From a virus: a DNA stretch of 32,466 bases. Location of the stretch: positions 1 through 32,466 of IMG/VR virus record IMGVR_UViG_3300021168_000265; one strand, 5' to 3'. The position numbers and the translations under genes were made by a program. Of the stretch, positions 24,639-31,764 are shown piece by piece. The notes beneath the pieces are model-generated. The model had not been told where the DNA came from, searched no databases, and worked only from the letters and a program-made list of their open reading frames with translations. How positions within the stretch are numbered: the stretch's first letter is position 1; every line of letters starts with the position of its first letter.

Positions 24639-25327
24639 CAGACCACGCCTTTCTTGATGCTTTCAGCGAACTCTTCGGGCTTGATGCCCAGCTTCGCTAG
24701 TTGCTGGCTGGCCGAGACAACCTTGCCAGAACGCGGGTCGGTCCAAGCCATGTCGCCTGCGAGAAAATCATACTGCTGGTTCTCGCCGCCCTTGCCCCCA
24801 GCATCCTCTAGAAAGAACTTCTTGTTGTTGCCGTCGAAGCGCAGTCCGCCCGTTCGCGCCGCCTCTCCCACAACCATGTTGACGATGTTCCGGCAATACA
24901 CGGCGTAGTCGGCCTGTCCCTTGCGGTCGATGGGAGTGTTCTGGAAATACTCTTTGATCTTGGGAATGAATTCGCTAAGTCCTTGCGTGGAAACTTCTCC
25001 GAGGATTTCGCCTTCCGTGATGCGGGCGTTGGTGGCAATCGTCAGGGCCAGATGCTTGCGGTTGTTCAATTCCAGCTTTTGCTCGGGGGTAAGTTCCTCG
25101 CCGCCTCCGCCGCCATTGTCAGAGCCGTTGTTTCCTCCGCCCTCTCCGGCTGCTTTTTCCAGCGCCTCCCACTTCGTCTTGACAGCGCCTACTTCCTCGC
25201 GGATGGGCTTGAGTTTTTCTTCGAGTTTGGCTTCGAGGCTCGTCCCGATGCGGTCGATGAAAGCGTCTAGTTCTTTCTTGGCATCGTCTTCGGTCTGCCC
25301 TTCCTTCTTTCCAAACGGCCACGCCAT
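24638..25327 (-). CDS. Scaffolding protein candidate
   Basis: 229 aa, with GAGGGGAAA 4 nt before the ATG. An acidic, coiled-coil-like N-terminus (DDAKKELDAFIDRIGTSLEA, LKPIREEVGAVKTKWEALEK), a Gly/Asn linker (GGGNNGSDNGGGGGEE, residues ~63-78) and a helical C-terminal half. Position between portal and capsid genes and this layout are typical of scaffolds, which build the procapsid and then leave. Confidence 0.6.
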   Translation of the reverse strand: MAWPFGKKEGQTEDDAKKELDAFIDRIGTSLEAKLEEKLKPIREEVGAVKTKWEALEKAAGEGGGNNGSDNGGGGGEELTPEQKLELNNRKHLALTIATNARITEGEILGEVSTQGLSEFIPKIKEYFQNTPIDRKGQADYAVYCRNIVNMVVGEAARTGGLRFDGNNKKFFLEDAGGKGGENQQYDFLAGDMAWTDPRSGKVVSASQQLAKLGIKPEEFAESIKKGVV

Positions 25328-25378
25328 GCGGTTTCCCCTCAGCGCGTAAGTGTCCTACTTTCCTCAACGAAAAGAAAC

Positions 25379-25561
25379 CTAACGTCTATTATTCTTATAT
25401 AACTGTGCGAGAGGTCTGTTCGTAAGCAGAACTACGATGTAGCGGCGCAATGAGAGGTTCTTGGGCTTTTCTTCGCGTAGTTGGCACTTCAACTCTTCCG
25501 GCAGTTCAATCAGGAATGGCGAGCTTTCTTTTTTCATCGCTACTTGTGCGACTGCTGCCAT
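25379..25561 (-). CDS. Ribbon-helix-helix DNA-binding protein candidate
   Basis: 60 aa. GAGGAG lies 8 nt before the ATG at 25561, inside the preceding gene (22-nt overlap). Residues 15-48 (SPFLIELPEELKCQLREE, then LSLRRYIVVLL) fit the beta-strand plus two-helix pattern of Arc/CopG repressors, with a basic tail. A transcription factor embedded in the head-gene operon could autoregulate late genes. A second ATG at codon 9 is possible. Confidence 0.6.
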   Translation of the reverse strand: MAAVAQVAMKKESSPFLIELPEELKCQLREEKPKNLSLRRYIVVLLTNRPLAQLYKNNRR

Positions 25562-25824
25562 TCTTTCATCTCCTCTTCAAACTCCAGGAGCCGTTCCAGG
25601 ATCGCCACTTGACCGCGTTGAAAGTTCTGCTCCGCCTGTCCTTCCGGCGTTGGTTTGATCTCATGCACTACGCGATGGGAGAGGTCCGCGTGCAGCAGCC
25701 GCAGGTCCGTTAGGAGATTCGCCCATGCCGGGTGTGCTACCAGGGACTGCGCTTGTTCCAGACGGGCGAAACTGCTGGGCCATCTGAACGACTCTTGGAT
25801 CGACTCCACCCGGCGCTTGACCAT
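25540..25824 (-). CDS. Small protein overlapping the portal 3' end
   Basis: 94 aa. Its first 55 codons are read in another frame inside the portal gene (165-nt overlap). AAGGAG, 9 nt before the ATG at 25824, supports the start. Charged, helical and Trp-containing (LVAHPAWANLLTDLRLLHAD, QRGQVAILERLLEFEEEMKE), like small conserved proteins that follow portal genes in environmental phages. Function unknown; the overlap covers the low-complexity portal tail. Confidence 0.65.
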   Translation of the reverse strand: MVKRRVESIQESFRWPSSFARLEQAQSLVAHPAWANLLTDLRLLHADLSHRVVHEIKPTPEGQAEQNFQRGQVAILERLLEFEEEMKEWQQSHK

Positions 25825-27709
25825 TGGGTTTCGCTCCTTCTTCTTCCGGGAACTCCACGTCAGGAATGTATTCCTCCGGTTGGTCGGACAGATTGAAGTC
25901 CCGCACGATCTGCTGCATGAGCCGCGTTCGAGACTTGATGATGCTCACGAGCCACTTCTTATAGAACGGCGGCGCTTGGGCATTCTGCACTGCCTGAATC
26001 ATGGTCGAGGCTTCTTTGACATACAGCATGGTCGCCTGATTCAAGAGAAGCTCGTTCTGCTTGGTGACTTCCTTGTTGGCGCTGGCCGTCGCCGCGCGAA
26101 TGGGAATCTTTACGCGACGTTCCAAATAATCCTGCAGCGCCTCGTCAAGCAAACGATCATCCAATCCGAAGAGCGATCCTTTTCTTCCGAGGCCCATAGC
26201 CCCATACATGTCAGTAAGCAGCCCGAATAGCTTGACGTGAGCGTGTCGGAAATCACTCGTTCGGTGAGCCACGCGGGTATTCGAATCTTGCATGACGGCG
26301 AGCGTCCCCATGCTTCCGTATTGCGCATTGCGCCCCCTTCCCATCAATCCGCCCGCGCCCTGCCCCGCCACAGCCGGACCCACGCCCGCCCGCTCCCGCG
26401 CCTGCTGGATCATGGCCGCTTCGTTCTCCAGCGACAGGCTTCCCATCATTGGATTGCCCACGTCGTAGTGCTCGAACTCGTCCTTGTTGAACGGAACTGC
26501 CGCGCCGGGGAATATCTTAAAGTTTCTGTCAATGTTCTTGTTCATCGGGCTGGCACGATTGATGCCCAGCATTCCCCAAGTGATCGCGTCCGTGCGCTGG
26601 TTCTTGGCCGTGCTGATCTCTTCCTGCGAATACTTCAGCATTGACGCATAGCCGGTGCCGTTCATGCCTTTCTCTCCGCTCGACAGCCGCGTGCGCACCA
26701 CGGGAATCTGGTTTTCAGGGATGAAGTTGAACACCTGGTTCATCACCGTTTTTGTCTCGTAATGAAACCACGCAATCAGGCGGAACTTCTTGTGATTGTG
26801 ATACCAGTAGAAATAGCACTCTTCGATGTCCCACTCGGCGAGAACCTTGTCTTCGCTCGCGTCGCCCGTGCCCTTCGTCTTCTCCGCTTTGCGCCGCGTC
26901 TCGTCAGGGCCGTAACGGTCGGGATGCCCGAGAATCAAAGCGACCGAGCCTTTCTTGTAGAGACCCTTGAACTCGCGCTCTTGCAGCATCCGTCGCGTCA
27001 GCGTCACCTTGCGCGAGAAGAAGTCGGAATCTTCCGGCGTATCCACTTCTGGATCGTAGAGCGTGTCCTCATCCCGTAAGTTCAGCACACGCGGACCTTC
27101 GTACAGCGTGGCCTCTTCAAAGTTCGATCCCTTCGCCGTCTTGTCATAGCCGACAAAGACTTGCTCGACGCGCTGCTCCGGCACGGCGCATATCCAAGCT
27201 GTCCCCAATTTTGCTGAATCGCTGAACCAGATGTTCTCCCGATTCCACAGGTCCAGCTCGTTCGGCTCGTAGGCGAAGTAATCCATCGCCTGTTCGAGTA
27301 TCTTCGACTTCTTCGCGTTGTTTTCGATTTCCTGCGGGTCTTTGGACTTCGTGAAGTAGCGATAGAGAGCGATGGGAGCCGTGGCCCAGATAATTCCCAT
27401 GACGCGAGCCGCCAAATCGTCCGTGGCTTCGCCTACGATTTGATGGACGAGATTCGCGCAGTTCTCAAACGGCCACGACTTCTTCTCTTCCTTCGGTCTG
27501 CCCTCCGCGATGAGCCGCCACTCGGGTACCAGTTTCTTGTGCCGATTCTCTAGTTGCCTTCGTCGCGCGCGGATTTGCTCGTACAGCCAAGTCTTGATGG
27601 CTTCGTCCACGTCCTTTGAGAACGAAGTCTCACGCATTTCAAATTTACGCTTGCTGCGATAGCTTAATTTCGGGGTTTGCTCAGGAGCGATCTGCGGGAG
27701 CGTTGCCAA
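25661..27709 (-). CDS. Portal protein
   Basis: 682 aa with a TTG start at 27709, supported by GAGGAG 6 nt upstream. It follows TerL and resembles podovirus portals: NLVHQIVGEATDDLAARVMG, SKILEQAMDYFAYEP, the beta-region of DEDTLYDPEVDTPEDSDFF, NQIPVVRTRLSSGEKGMNG and the stem/wing helices near LLTDMYGAMGLGRKGSLFG. The portal forms the dodecameric ring through which DNA is packaged and ejected. The last ~60 residues are Pro/Gly/Ala/Ser-rich and encode part of the next gene in another frame. Confidence 0.85.
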   Translation of the reverse strand: MATLPQIAPEQTPKLSYRSKRKFEMRETSFSKDVDEAIKTWLYEQIRARRRQLENRHKKLVPEWRLIAEGRPKEEKKSWPFENCANLVHQIVGEATDDLAARVMGIIWATAPIALYRYFTKSKDPQEIENNAKKSKILEQAMDYFAYEPNELDLWNRENIWFSDSAKLGTAWICAVPEQRVEQVFVGYDKTAKGSNFEEATLYEGPRVLNLRDEDTLYDPEVDTPEDSDFFSRKVTLTRRMLQEREFKGLYKKGSVALILGHPDRYGPDETRRKAEKTKGTGDASEDKVLAEWDIEECYFYWYHNHKKFRLIAWFHYETKTVMNQVFNFIPENQIPVVRTRLSSGEKGMNGTGYASMLKYSQEEISTAKNQRTDAITWGMLGINRASPMNKNIDRNFKIFPGAAVPFNKDEFEHYDVGNPMMGSLSLENEAAMIQQARERAGVGPAVAGQGAGGLMGRGRNAQYGSMGTLAVMQDSNTRVAHRTSDFRHAHVKLFGLLTDMYGAMGLGRKGSLFGLDDRLLDEALQDYLERRVKIPIRAATASANKEVTKQNELLLNQATMLYVKEASTMIQAVQNAQAPPFYKKWLVSIIKSRTRLMQQIVRDFNLSDQPEEYIPDVEFPEEEGAKPNGQAPGGVDPRVVQMAQQFRPSGTSAVPGSTPGMGESPNGPAAAARGPLPSRSA

Positions 27710-27712
27710 AGG

Positions 27713-27823
27713 TTACTCCTCGTCGTCTGCGTCTGAATTATCCGGGCCGTATTCGTCGTCTAGCATCTCGTCCACAACGGACTCAGGGAACTCTTCTTCC
27801 GTGGCGATTGACTCTTGTGGCAT
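27713..27823 (-). CDS. Tiny acidic ORF between TerL and portal
   Basis: 36 aa, nearly half Asp/Glu (MPQESIATEEEFPES ... DADDEE). It starts 4 nt after the TerL stop with GGGGA about 10 nt upstream, and its stop is 3 nt before the portal TTG, so it fits exactly between the two genes. Its end also supplies the portal ribosome binding site. It may be a real small acidic protein or a translational bridge. Confidence 0.45.
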   Translation of the reverse strand: MPQESIATEEEFPESVVDEMLDDEYGPDNSDADDEE

Positions 27824-27827
27824 CACC

Positions 27828-29501
27828 TCAGTATCCCCCAGGCCCCGCTTCCCGCGAAGCGAACGCCTCTTGCTGCCCCGCAAACCACTTCATTGCGTTC
27901 TTGTCCCGCACCATGTTCAACGTCTGCGGAACGTAACCCAACGTGTCCAGCACGTCCTTCAACCCAGCGGGATAACTATTGTACTCACTGATGAATGCCG
28001 TTTGGCTTCGGTGGCACCAGAACTGTCCGTTCTTGAACATCGGCTCTTCCGCCTCGATGCGGTTCGTCTTTGCATTTTCGGAATTATCATACGGCAATTC
28101 GTTCACGTAAATCGGTCTTTTCTCCTTGGTGTTCCGCTCGTCAAGATAGAACTTCATCAAGTTCTGCGCCGCGACCGTTTCCAAATACGCCTCGCGCATT
28201 CCCCAGCGGTGGCCGATCTCGTAATACTTGTCCACCAGCACCGAGTACTGCGTATTCTGCGCCCACACTTCCAGCAAGTACAGTCTGTCATCTTCGGGAT
28301 TCCAACCCACAACCAGGATGACGTGATTGCAGCGGCTTTTCTTCTTGGCATGATTGAGGTCCACGATCATGCGCCGATGCAGCACGCCCGCCGGCACATC
28401 CTCAATCGTCTGTCCGTTGTAGACTTCGTGCTCAATAAGAAGCTGGTTTCGTAAATCTTCCAAGTCCAGGTCAGGCCGAGATTGCTTGAAGCGAAAGTAC
28501 TTCAGCCACTCTGGTTTGAAGATGCACTCTTCCGGCAGCACGCTCTGATTCAGATAGAAGTGCGCATAGTCGTAGGTGCCGATGTCAGCCCGCTTTTGCG
28601 CCAGACGAACCATTGACCATTCTTCGGGAAAGATTGGCTGATTGGCTGGATGACGTTTGCAGCAACCGCCCTCCGCTGAGTGTGTCTCAAATGTGAATTG
28701 CTTTTGATTGGCCTTGATCCAACTGTTCAAGTCGGCGTGCCCCCAGCGGTTCCCGATGACGAGTTGCCGACCGATGCTTGACGCGTCAAAGGCCGCAGTA
28801 TCAAGGCGGGTGGTAAGCTGGCGGTGCCATCGAATAAGACCTTCCAATACTCGACCATCACCATGAAGCATCGACTCCTGCGCAGCACGCCCCATGTTGT
28901 CATCCTGAATCGTGGAGTCCGGGTGGATTCCTTGCAGAGCCTGACCAACACCGCGATACTCAAACGTCCCAGTCGTAGCGTCAATGTTGGCGGCTCCCTT
29001 CATCCGCTTGTGAAACTTGCTGTGATCGTTCCAGGTTACTGTGTTCGACGGAAGAATGTCCTCAAACACATGCCTGAAACGGTCGTTCTGCTGGTAGTGC
29101 TCATCCACTTCCTTGCCCATGTCGATAGCCCGGCCTTCAATCTCATGCGTCACGAGCGTGCGGGTGTTCTGGTCGTGCGCGAACTTCATCCAGCGTATCC
29201 ACGCATCGTCATAACCAAGCTCGCGCATGAGAAATTCATCGCGCTCCGTGAACGGCAGCGCCCACCACATGCTTAACCCGATTCCGATGGTCGTCTTGAA
29301 ATGGCCCATCGGCTCTTCAAGGACCAAGTGCAGGTCTTCCTTCTCGACGGACTTGCACATCTGCCAGTGGAGTTTCGCCAGGCGGGTCTTGCGCAGAACG
29401 TAGTTGTTGAAGAAAAACAGTTGACCGAGTGCGTTCAGGCGTACTGCGTCTTTGTAGGCTGTGGGATCGTCAGTGGGGATCGGCAATACGAGCCATTTCA
29501 C
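27828..29501 (-). CDS. terL: Terminase large subunit (TerL)
   Basis: 557 aa with a GTG start at 29501 overlapping the upstream stop as GTGA. The P-loop is at 63-71 (EPMGHFKTT), a Walker-B-like DSTIQDD at 195-201, and a candidate first nuclease Asp at 381 (MIVDLNHA) with DRLYLLEVWAQN after it. TerL is the ATP-driven DNA-packaging motor and cuts the genome with its RNase-H-fold nuclease. Length is usual for the family (450-620 aa). It heads the TerL-portal-scaffold-capsid series. Confidence 0.9.
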   Translation of the reverse strand: MKWLVLPIPTDDPTAYKDAVRLNALGQLFFFNNYVLRKTRLAKLHWQMCKSVEKEDLHLVLEEPMGHFKTTIGIGLSMWWALPFTERDEFLMRELGYDDAWIRWMKFAHDQNTRTLVTHEIEGRAIDMGKEVDEHYQQNDRFRHVFEDILPSNTVTWNDHSKFHKRMKGAANIDATTGTFEYRGVGQALQGIHPDSTIQDDNMGRAAQESMLHGDGRVLEGLIRWHRQLTTRLDTAAFDASSIGRQLVIGNRWGHADLNSWIKANQKQFTFETHSAEGGCCKRHPANQPIFPEEWSMVRLAQKRADIGTYDYAHFYLNQSVLPEECIFKPEWLKYFRFKQSRPDLDLEDLRNQLLIEHEVYNGQTIEDVPAGVLHRRMIVDLNHAKKKSRCNHVILVVGWNPEDDRLYLLEVWAQNTQYSVLVDKYYEIGHRWGMREAYLETVAAQNLMKFYLDERNTKEKRPIYVNELPYDNSENAKTNRIEAEEPMFKNGQFWCHRSQTAFISEYNSYPAGLKDVLDTLGYVPQTLNMVRDKNAMKWFAGQQEAFASREAGPGGY

Positions 29502-30073
29502 GCCGCTGTCCCTAGTGCCGCCGACTTCTTTACACGACGAAGTTCAAGGTGGCCGCTGATCTTCGCCAGCACTTCCGACTCGCGCAAGATGACGATGGTG
29601 ATTTGCACAGGATTTCCTTGCATGTCCTCCGCCGTCAGATCGTAAGCATGGCCCGCGAAGGAAGGATAGATTACCGACTGCCCGCGCTCGAAATGCGTCA
29701 CTTCGTTCCCGATACTCGCTATCGTTCCCGTCGTCGGTCTGCGCTCGCTCGCGTCCGGCACGATGATCACGCCGCCCTTACCTTCACAAGCGGGACAACG
29801 AACGAGACCTCTTCCTTCGCAGTGGGAACATTTGACCTTAAGATCGTCGGCAAGATCACGCTTGCGCCAGTTGAAACCAAGTCCGCTACATTCGGGACAA
29901 ATAACGTGCGAAACTTGATTGATGACGTTCTTGCCGCCGCACACCGTACACTCGTACCCACTCACAAACGGGTCTTGCACAATCAGCAGGCGATCCGCAT
30001 GAGCCTGCATCGTCATGGTCCCAAGTTTCAGGACGTTCGTTTCCAGCGCCGAAGCCAAATCTATCTCAGGCAC
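29498..30073 (-). CDS. GroES-fold cochaperonin with inserted DnaJ-type zinc finger
   Basis: 191 aa with a GTG start at 30073 and GAGGA 9 nt upstream. The ends fit GroES: HADRLLIV (residues 25-32) matches LHDRVIV, KGGVIIVP (99-106) matches the GroEL-binding mobile loop GGIVLT, TGTIASIGN (115-123) matches RGEVLAVGN, ERGQSVIYPSFAGHAYDL matches VGDIVIFNDGYGVK, and ILRESEVLAKI (162-172) matches IMSESDILAIV. Between the first strand and the mobile loop lies a DnaJ-type finger with four CxxC motifs: CTVCGGKN 42-49, CPECSGLG 59-66, CSHCEGRG 82-89, CPACEGKG 93-100. Like T4 gp31 it could steer host GroEL to fold capsid proteins. It sits between TerS and TerL. Confidence 0.8.
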   Translation of the reverse strand: MPEIDLASALETNVLKLGTMTMQAHADRLLIVQDPFVSGYECTVCGGKNVINQVSHVICPECSGLGFNWRKRDLADDLKVKCSHCEGRGLVRCPACEGKGGVIIVPDASERRPTTGTIASIGNEVTHFERGQSVIYPSFAGHAYDLTAEDMQGNPVQITIVILRESEVLAKISGHLELRRVKKSAALGTAA

Positions 30074-30165
30074 GTCAGTTTTTCCTCGATGCCGCGAATC
30101 GTCAGCGTTGCCATCGTCTCACTTGTAGCATAAGTCTCATTCGTCGCATAAGTGGAAGAAATCAT
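30061..30165 (-). CDS. Possible 34-aa ORF with truncated ribbon-helix-helix-like end
   Basis: Starts as an ATGA overlap with the TerS-candidate stop and ends inside the next gene. Its last 17 residues, MATLTIRGIEEKLTCLR, resemble the N-terminal strand and first helix of FitA-like antitoxins. The front half is encoded by two near-perfect 18-bp tandem repeats. It may be a remnant, or just a leader whose translation feeds the cochaperonin gene. Confidence 0.3.
   Translation of the reverse strand: MISSTYATNETYATSETMATLTIRGIEEKLTCLR
30118..30153 (-). repeat. Two tandem 18-bp repeats
   Basis: 30118-30135 and 30136-30153 agree at 15 of 18 positions (ctcacttgtagcataagt-like on the plus strand) and encode TYATNE/TYATSE in the small ORF. 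Confidence 0.7.
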
Positions 30166-30596
30166 TCCTCTACGATCTCTCCGTCGATAATCTCTTCGCT
30201 GTCTTCATCGCCCGCAAACGCCGCAATGCGCTTTAAGCTCTCGGTTGCTTCTTTCTTTTCAGTGGCCGTCAACGTGTGAAGAATCTGTCCGCTATGCTGA
30301 ATTTCTTGCGCGGGCATTCCCAGTTTGTACTGCAACAGCGTGCGCCAAATACCCACTGCAATCTCCGCCGACTTCAAACGAGCGGCCCAGTTAATCGTCT
30401 CGCGTGAATCAGTCACAACTCCTTCATGCGCAAAGAACTTAGTCTCCATCGCTTCACGCGCTGGATGAGTCATCAAGCGGCAAGCGAATGCTTCAAGACC
30501 GCCCGTGTCACCGCCCTTCGCCAAGCGGTTCTCAATCCGGCGCACGAAAGCCCGAACCTCTGGAAGTTTGCTCTTGCTGCCTATAGGACGCGCCAT
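30162..30596 (-). CDS. Terminase small subunit candidate
   Basis: 144 aa. It lies two genes before TerL at the head of the packaging block. The N-terminus (ARPIGSKSKLPEVRAFVRR) is basic and DNA-binding-like; the middle is helical (NWAARLKSAEIAVGIWRTLLQYKLG) and the end is acidic (EDSEEIIDGEIVEE). TerS recognises viral DNA and starts packaging, but lengths vary and similarity is weak, so this is mainly positional. There is no ribosome binding site; the mRNA leader is predicted to be ~9 nt. Confidence 0.5.
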   Translation of the reverse strand: MARPIGSKSKLPEVRAFVRRIENRLAKGGDTGGLEAFACRLMTHPAREAMETKFFAHEGVVTDSRETINWAARLKSAEIAVGIWRTLLQYKLGMPAQEIQHSGQILHTLTATEKKEATESLKRIAAFAGDEDSEEIIDGEIVEE

Positions 30597-30604
30597 AATA
30601 TGTT

Positions 30605-30640
30605 AATGGGAGTTATAGCGTAGTTTTTTTGCGGTTTCCA
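30605..30640 (-). promoter_or_regulatory. Possible promoter for the packaging block
   Basis: Minus strand: TGGAAA (-35, 30640-30635), a 17-bp spacer, TATAAC (-10, 30617-30612). The expected start is near 30605, 9 nt before the TerS candidate's ATG. Both boxes deviate from consensus by one or two bases. Confidence 0.4.
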
Positions 30641-30698
30641 TAGGTACTATCGGGGTTGTTGCCAAACGTCGCTCATCTTGAAACTTCAGCCCCGCGTC

Positions 30699-30748
30699 CC
30701 TCATGCAGGCACCAACCTGCCTGCCGGCGAGGCAGGTCGCTGCTGAGG
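30699..30748. repeat. Palindromic element, copy A
   Basis: A hairpin with an inner stem ACCTGCCT/AGGCAGGT (30715-30722 / 30730-30737) and an outer stem CCTCA/TGAGG (30699-30703 / 30744-30748). It resembles copy B at 31255-31304 and REP-like elements found in environmental genomes. It overlaps the end of the zinc-finger gene and supplies its last codons. Confidence 0.65.
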
Positions 30749-30934
30749 CTTGGCCGGTTTGCTTGCGTGATATGTTTCCAGCGTGGCCTCAATGCACTCC
30801 GCGCAACAGATATATCCCCGCTTGGCCTTGCGAATACAACACCGCGTACAAATCCTCTGCAATCTACACTTTGCACGCAATTTGCGCTTGTATTGCCTCT
30901 GGTAAGCAGTCGCATTTACAGGGTCTCGCCCCAT
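30701..30934 (-). CDS. Small zinc-finger protein, leaderless
   Basis: 77 aa from the ATG at 30934, which coincides with the predicted transcription start. An in-frame TTG at 30955 lies upstream of the -10 box, so it is unlikely. Residues ~28-50 (RICTRCCIRKAKRGYICCAEC) form a CxxC ... CxxC zinc site; the first part is basic (YQRQYKRKLRAKC). The last ~10 residues (SPAGRLVPA) come from palindromic element A, so the original end may have been different. Possibly DNA- or RNA-binding; function unknown. Confidence 0.6.
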   Translation of the reverse strand: MGRDPVNATAYQRQYKRKLRAKCRLQRICTRCCIRKAKRGYICCAECIEATLETYHASKPAKPQQRPASPAGRLVPA

Positions 30935-30968
30935 GTTCCAATTATGCACATCCAAAAATCTTTGTCAA
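30934..30968 (-). promoter_or_regulatory. Leftward sigma70-like promoter
   Basis: Minus strand: TTGACA (-35, 30968-30963), a 16-bp spacer, CATAAT (-10, 30946-30941). The predicted +1 is 30934, the A of the zinc-finger gene's ATG, giving a leaderless mRNA. It is a strong match to consensus. Confidence 0.65.
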
Positions 30969-30983
30969 TAGCTCATTTTGTGC

Positions 30984-31017
30984 TTGACAACAATTTGCGG
31001 ATTGTATATTCTCTGTG
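30984..31017 (+). promoter_or_regulatory. Rightward sigma70-like promoter
   Basis: TTGACA at 30984-30989, then TATATT at 31005-31010 (15-bp spacer) or TATTCT at 31007-31012 (17 bp). The predicted start is about 31017-31019, two bases or none before the ATG at 31019. It is back to back with the leftward promoter; the two -35 boxes are 15 bp apart, so regulation is likely to be shared. Confidence 0.6.
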
Positions 31018-31018
31018 C

Positions 31019-31246
31019 ATGGAGACCAACACAATGACCTACCAAGAGCGGTATCAAGCAACAACGACCTGGCAAGCGCGGCACATCGCCAAGGACATGA
31101 TGGAACTGCACGAGAACGAACAAGTCAGCGAGCAAGACGAAATCAAGCTCCAGATCGCTGAATACGCTGATGCAAATGACATGCCGTTTCACGTCGCAGC
31201 AGCGATTTGCAGGCTCGAAGGCAAGCGGCTGATTCAGAAATCGTAA
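31019..31246 (+). CDS. Small hydrophilic early protein
   Basis: 75 aa from the ATG at 31019 (leaderless) or 70 aa from the ATG at 31034, which has GGAG 9 nt upstream. The frame continues upstream but crosses the promoter, so those codons are not used. Helical and charged (RHIAKDMMELHENEQVSEQD, FHVAAAICRLEGKRL). Not recognised; a regulator or early host-takeover protein by position. Confidence 0.6.
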   Translation: METNTMTYQERYQATTTWQARHIAKDMMELHENEQVSEQDEIKLQIAEYADANDMPFHVAAAICRLEGKRLIQKS

Positions 31247-31254
31247 CTTTGTGA

Positions 31255-31304
31255 GCACCCATCTCCAGACCTGCCCGCTGGCAAGCAGGCCGCTTGGAGG
31301 GTGC
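31255..31304. repeat. Palindromic element, copy B
   Basis: Nested inverted repeats: GCACCC/GGGTGC (31255-31260 / 31299-31304), CTCCA/TGGAG and CCTGC/GCAGG. Against copy A the outer stem differs on both arms (CCTCA/TGAGG versus CTCCA/TGGAG), so pairing is kept. It follows the first rightward gene; without a T-run it is not a standard terminator. Confidence 0.65.
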
Positions 31305-31369
31305 CGTACAGCAAAATGTGTAGCCTTAGCGGGGGAACCCGTCGTTTACCTGACAGGAGGGAGCGGACA

Positions 31370-31570
31370 GTGAGCAAATCAAAGTTGCGCAACCTGCTTT
31401 TTGTATCTATCAAATCCGATGGTGACGAAGGCTGGCTTTCAGCAAATGAGTTGCCTGAAGATGCGATTGAAGATAATGGGCCTACGCTCGTCGCCACCTA
31501 CAAACTGGTAGGCAAGCGAACGCTTATCAGGGCCATGCAAGAAGTCCCCAAAAAACGGCGGAAACGGTGA
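31370..31570 (+). CDS. Small protein of unknown function
   Basis: 66 aa with a GTG start at 31370 chosen for AGGAGG 9 nt upstream; the frame is open 23 codons further back, from a GTG at 31301 that falls within palindrome B. Contains FVSIKSDGDEGWLSANEL and a basic tail (VPKKRRKR). Not recognised. Confidence 0.6.
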   Translation: MSKSKLRNLLFVSIKSDGDEGWLSANELPEDAIEDNGPTLVATYKLVGKRTLIRAMQEVPKKRRKR

Positions 31571-31743
31571 GTGCGCTCCCACAAGCCTTAGAGGAGCTTC
31601 ATCGCCTACTCGCCGCCGCCAAGCGCAACGGAGTGCAATCCCTCGTGCTGCTGCGCCGCAACCAGATTGAAGTGCTGGAGAATCGCTTGCTCTATGAGAC
31701 TCAACAAACGTACTTTGCCAATTTGGAGAAGTTATCTCAATGA
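31567..31743 (+). CDS. Small helical protein
   Basis: 58 aa with a GTG start that shares GTGA with the preceding stop. Leu/Glu-rich helices (LPQALEELHRLLAAAKRNG, LVLLRRNQIEVLENRLLYE). Too short to place in a family; translation is probably coupled to the upstream gene. Confidence 0.5.
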   Translation: MSALPQALEELHRLLAAAKRNGVQSLVLLRRNQIEVLENRLLYETQQTYFANLEKLSQ

Positions 31744-31764
31744 CCGCCGATTGGAGGCTCTGAA

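Noticed and set aside
30673-30915. An 80-aa leftward frame overlapping the zinc-finger gene
   Set aside because: It lacks a ribosome binding site and any domain, while the other frame has the Cys pairs and the promoter-matched start.
30656-31246. A 196-aa rightward frame covering the promoter region
   Set aside because: Its first 120 codons run through the leftward zinc-finger gene, palindrome A and both promoters; only the part from 31019 looks coding.
30699-31304. The two palindromes as rho-independent terminators
   Set aside because: Neither hairpin is followed by a run of T on either strand.
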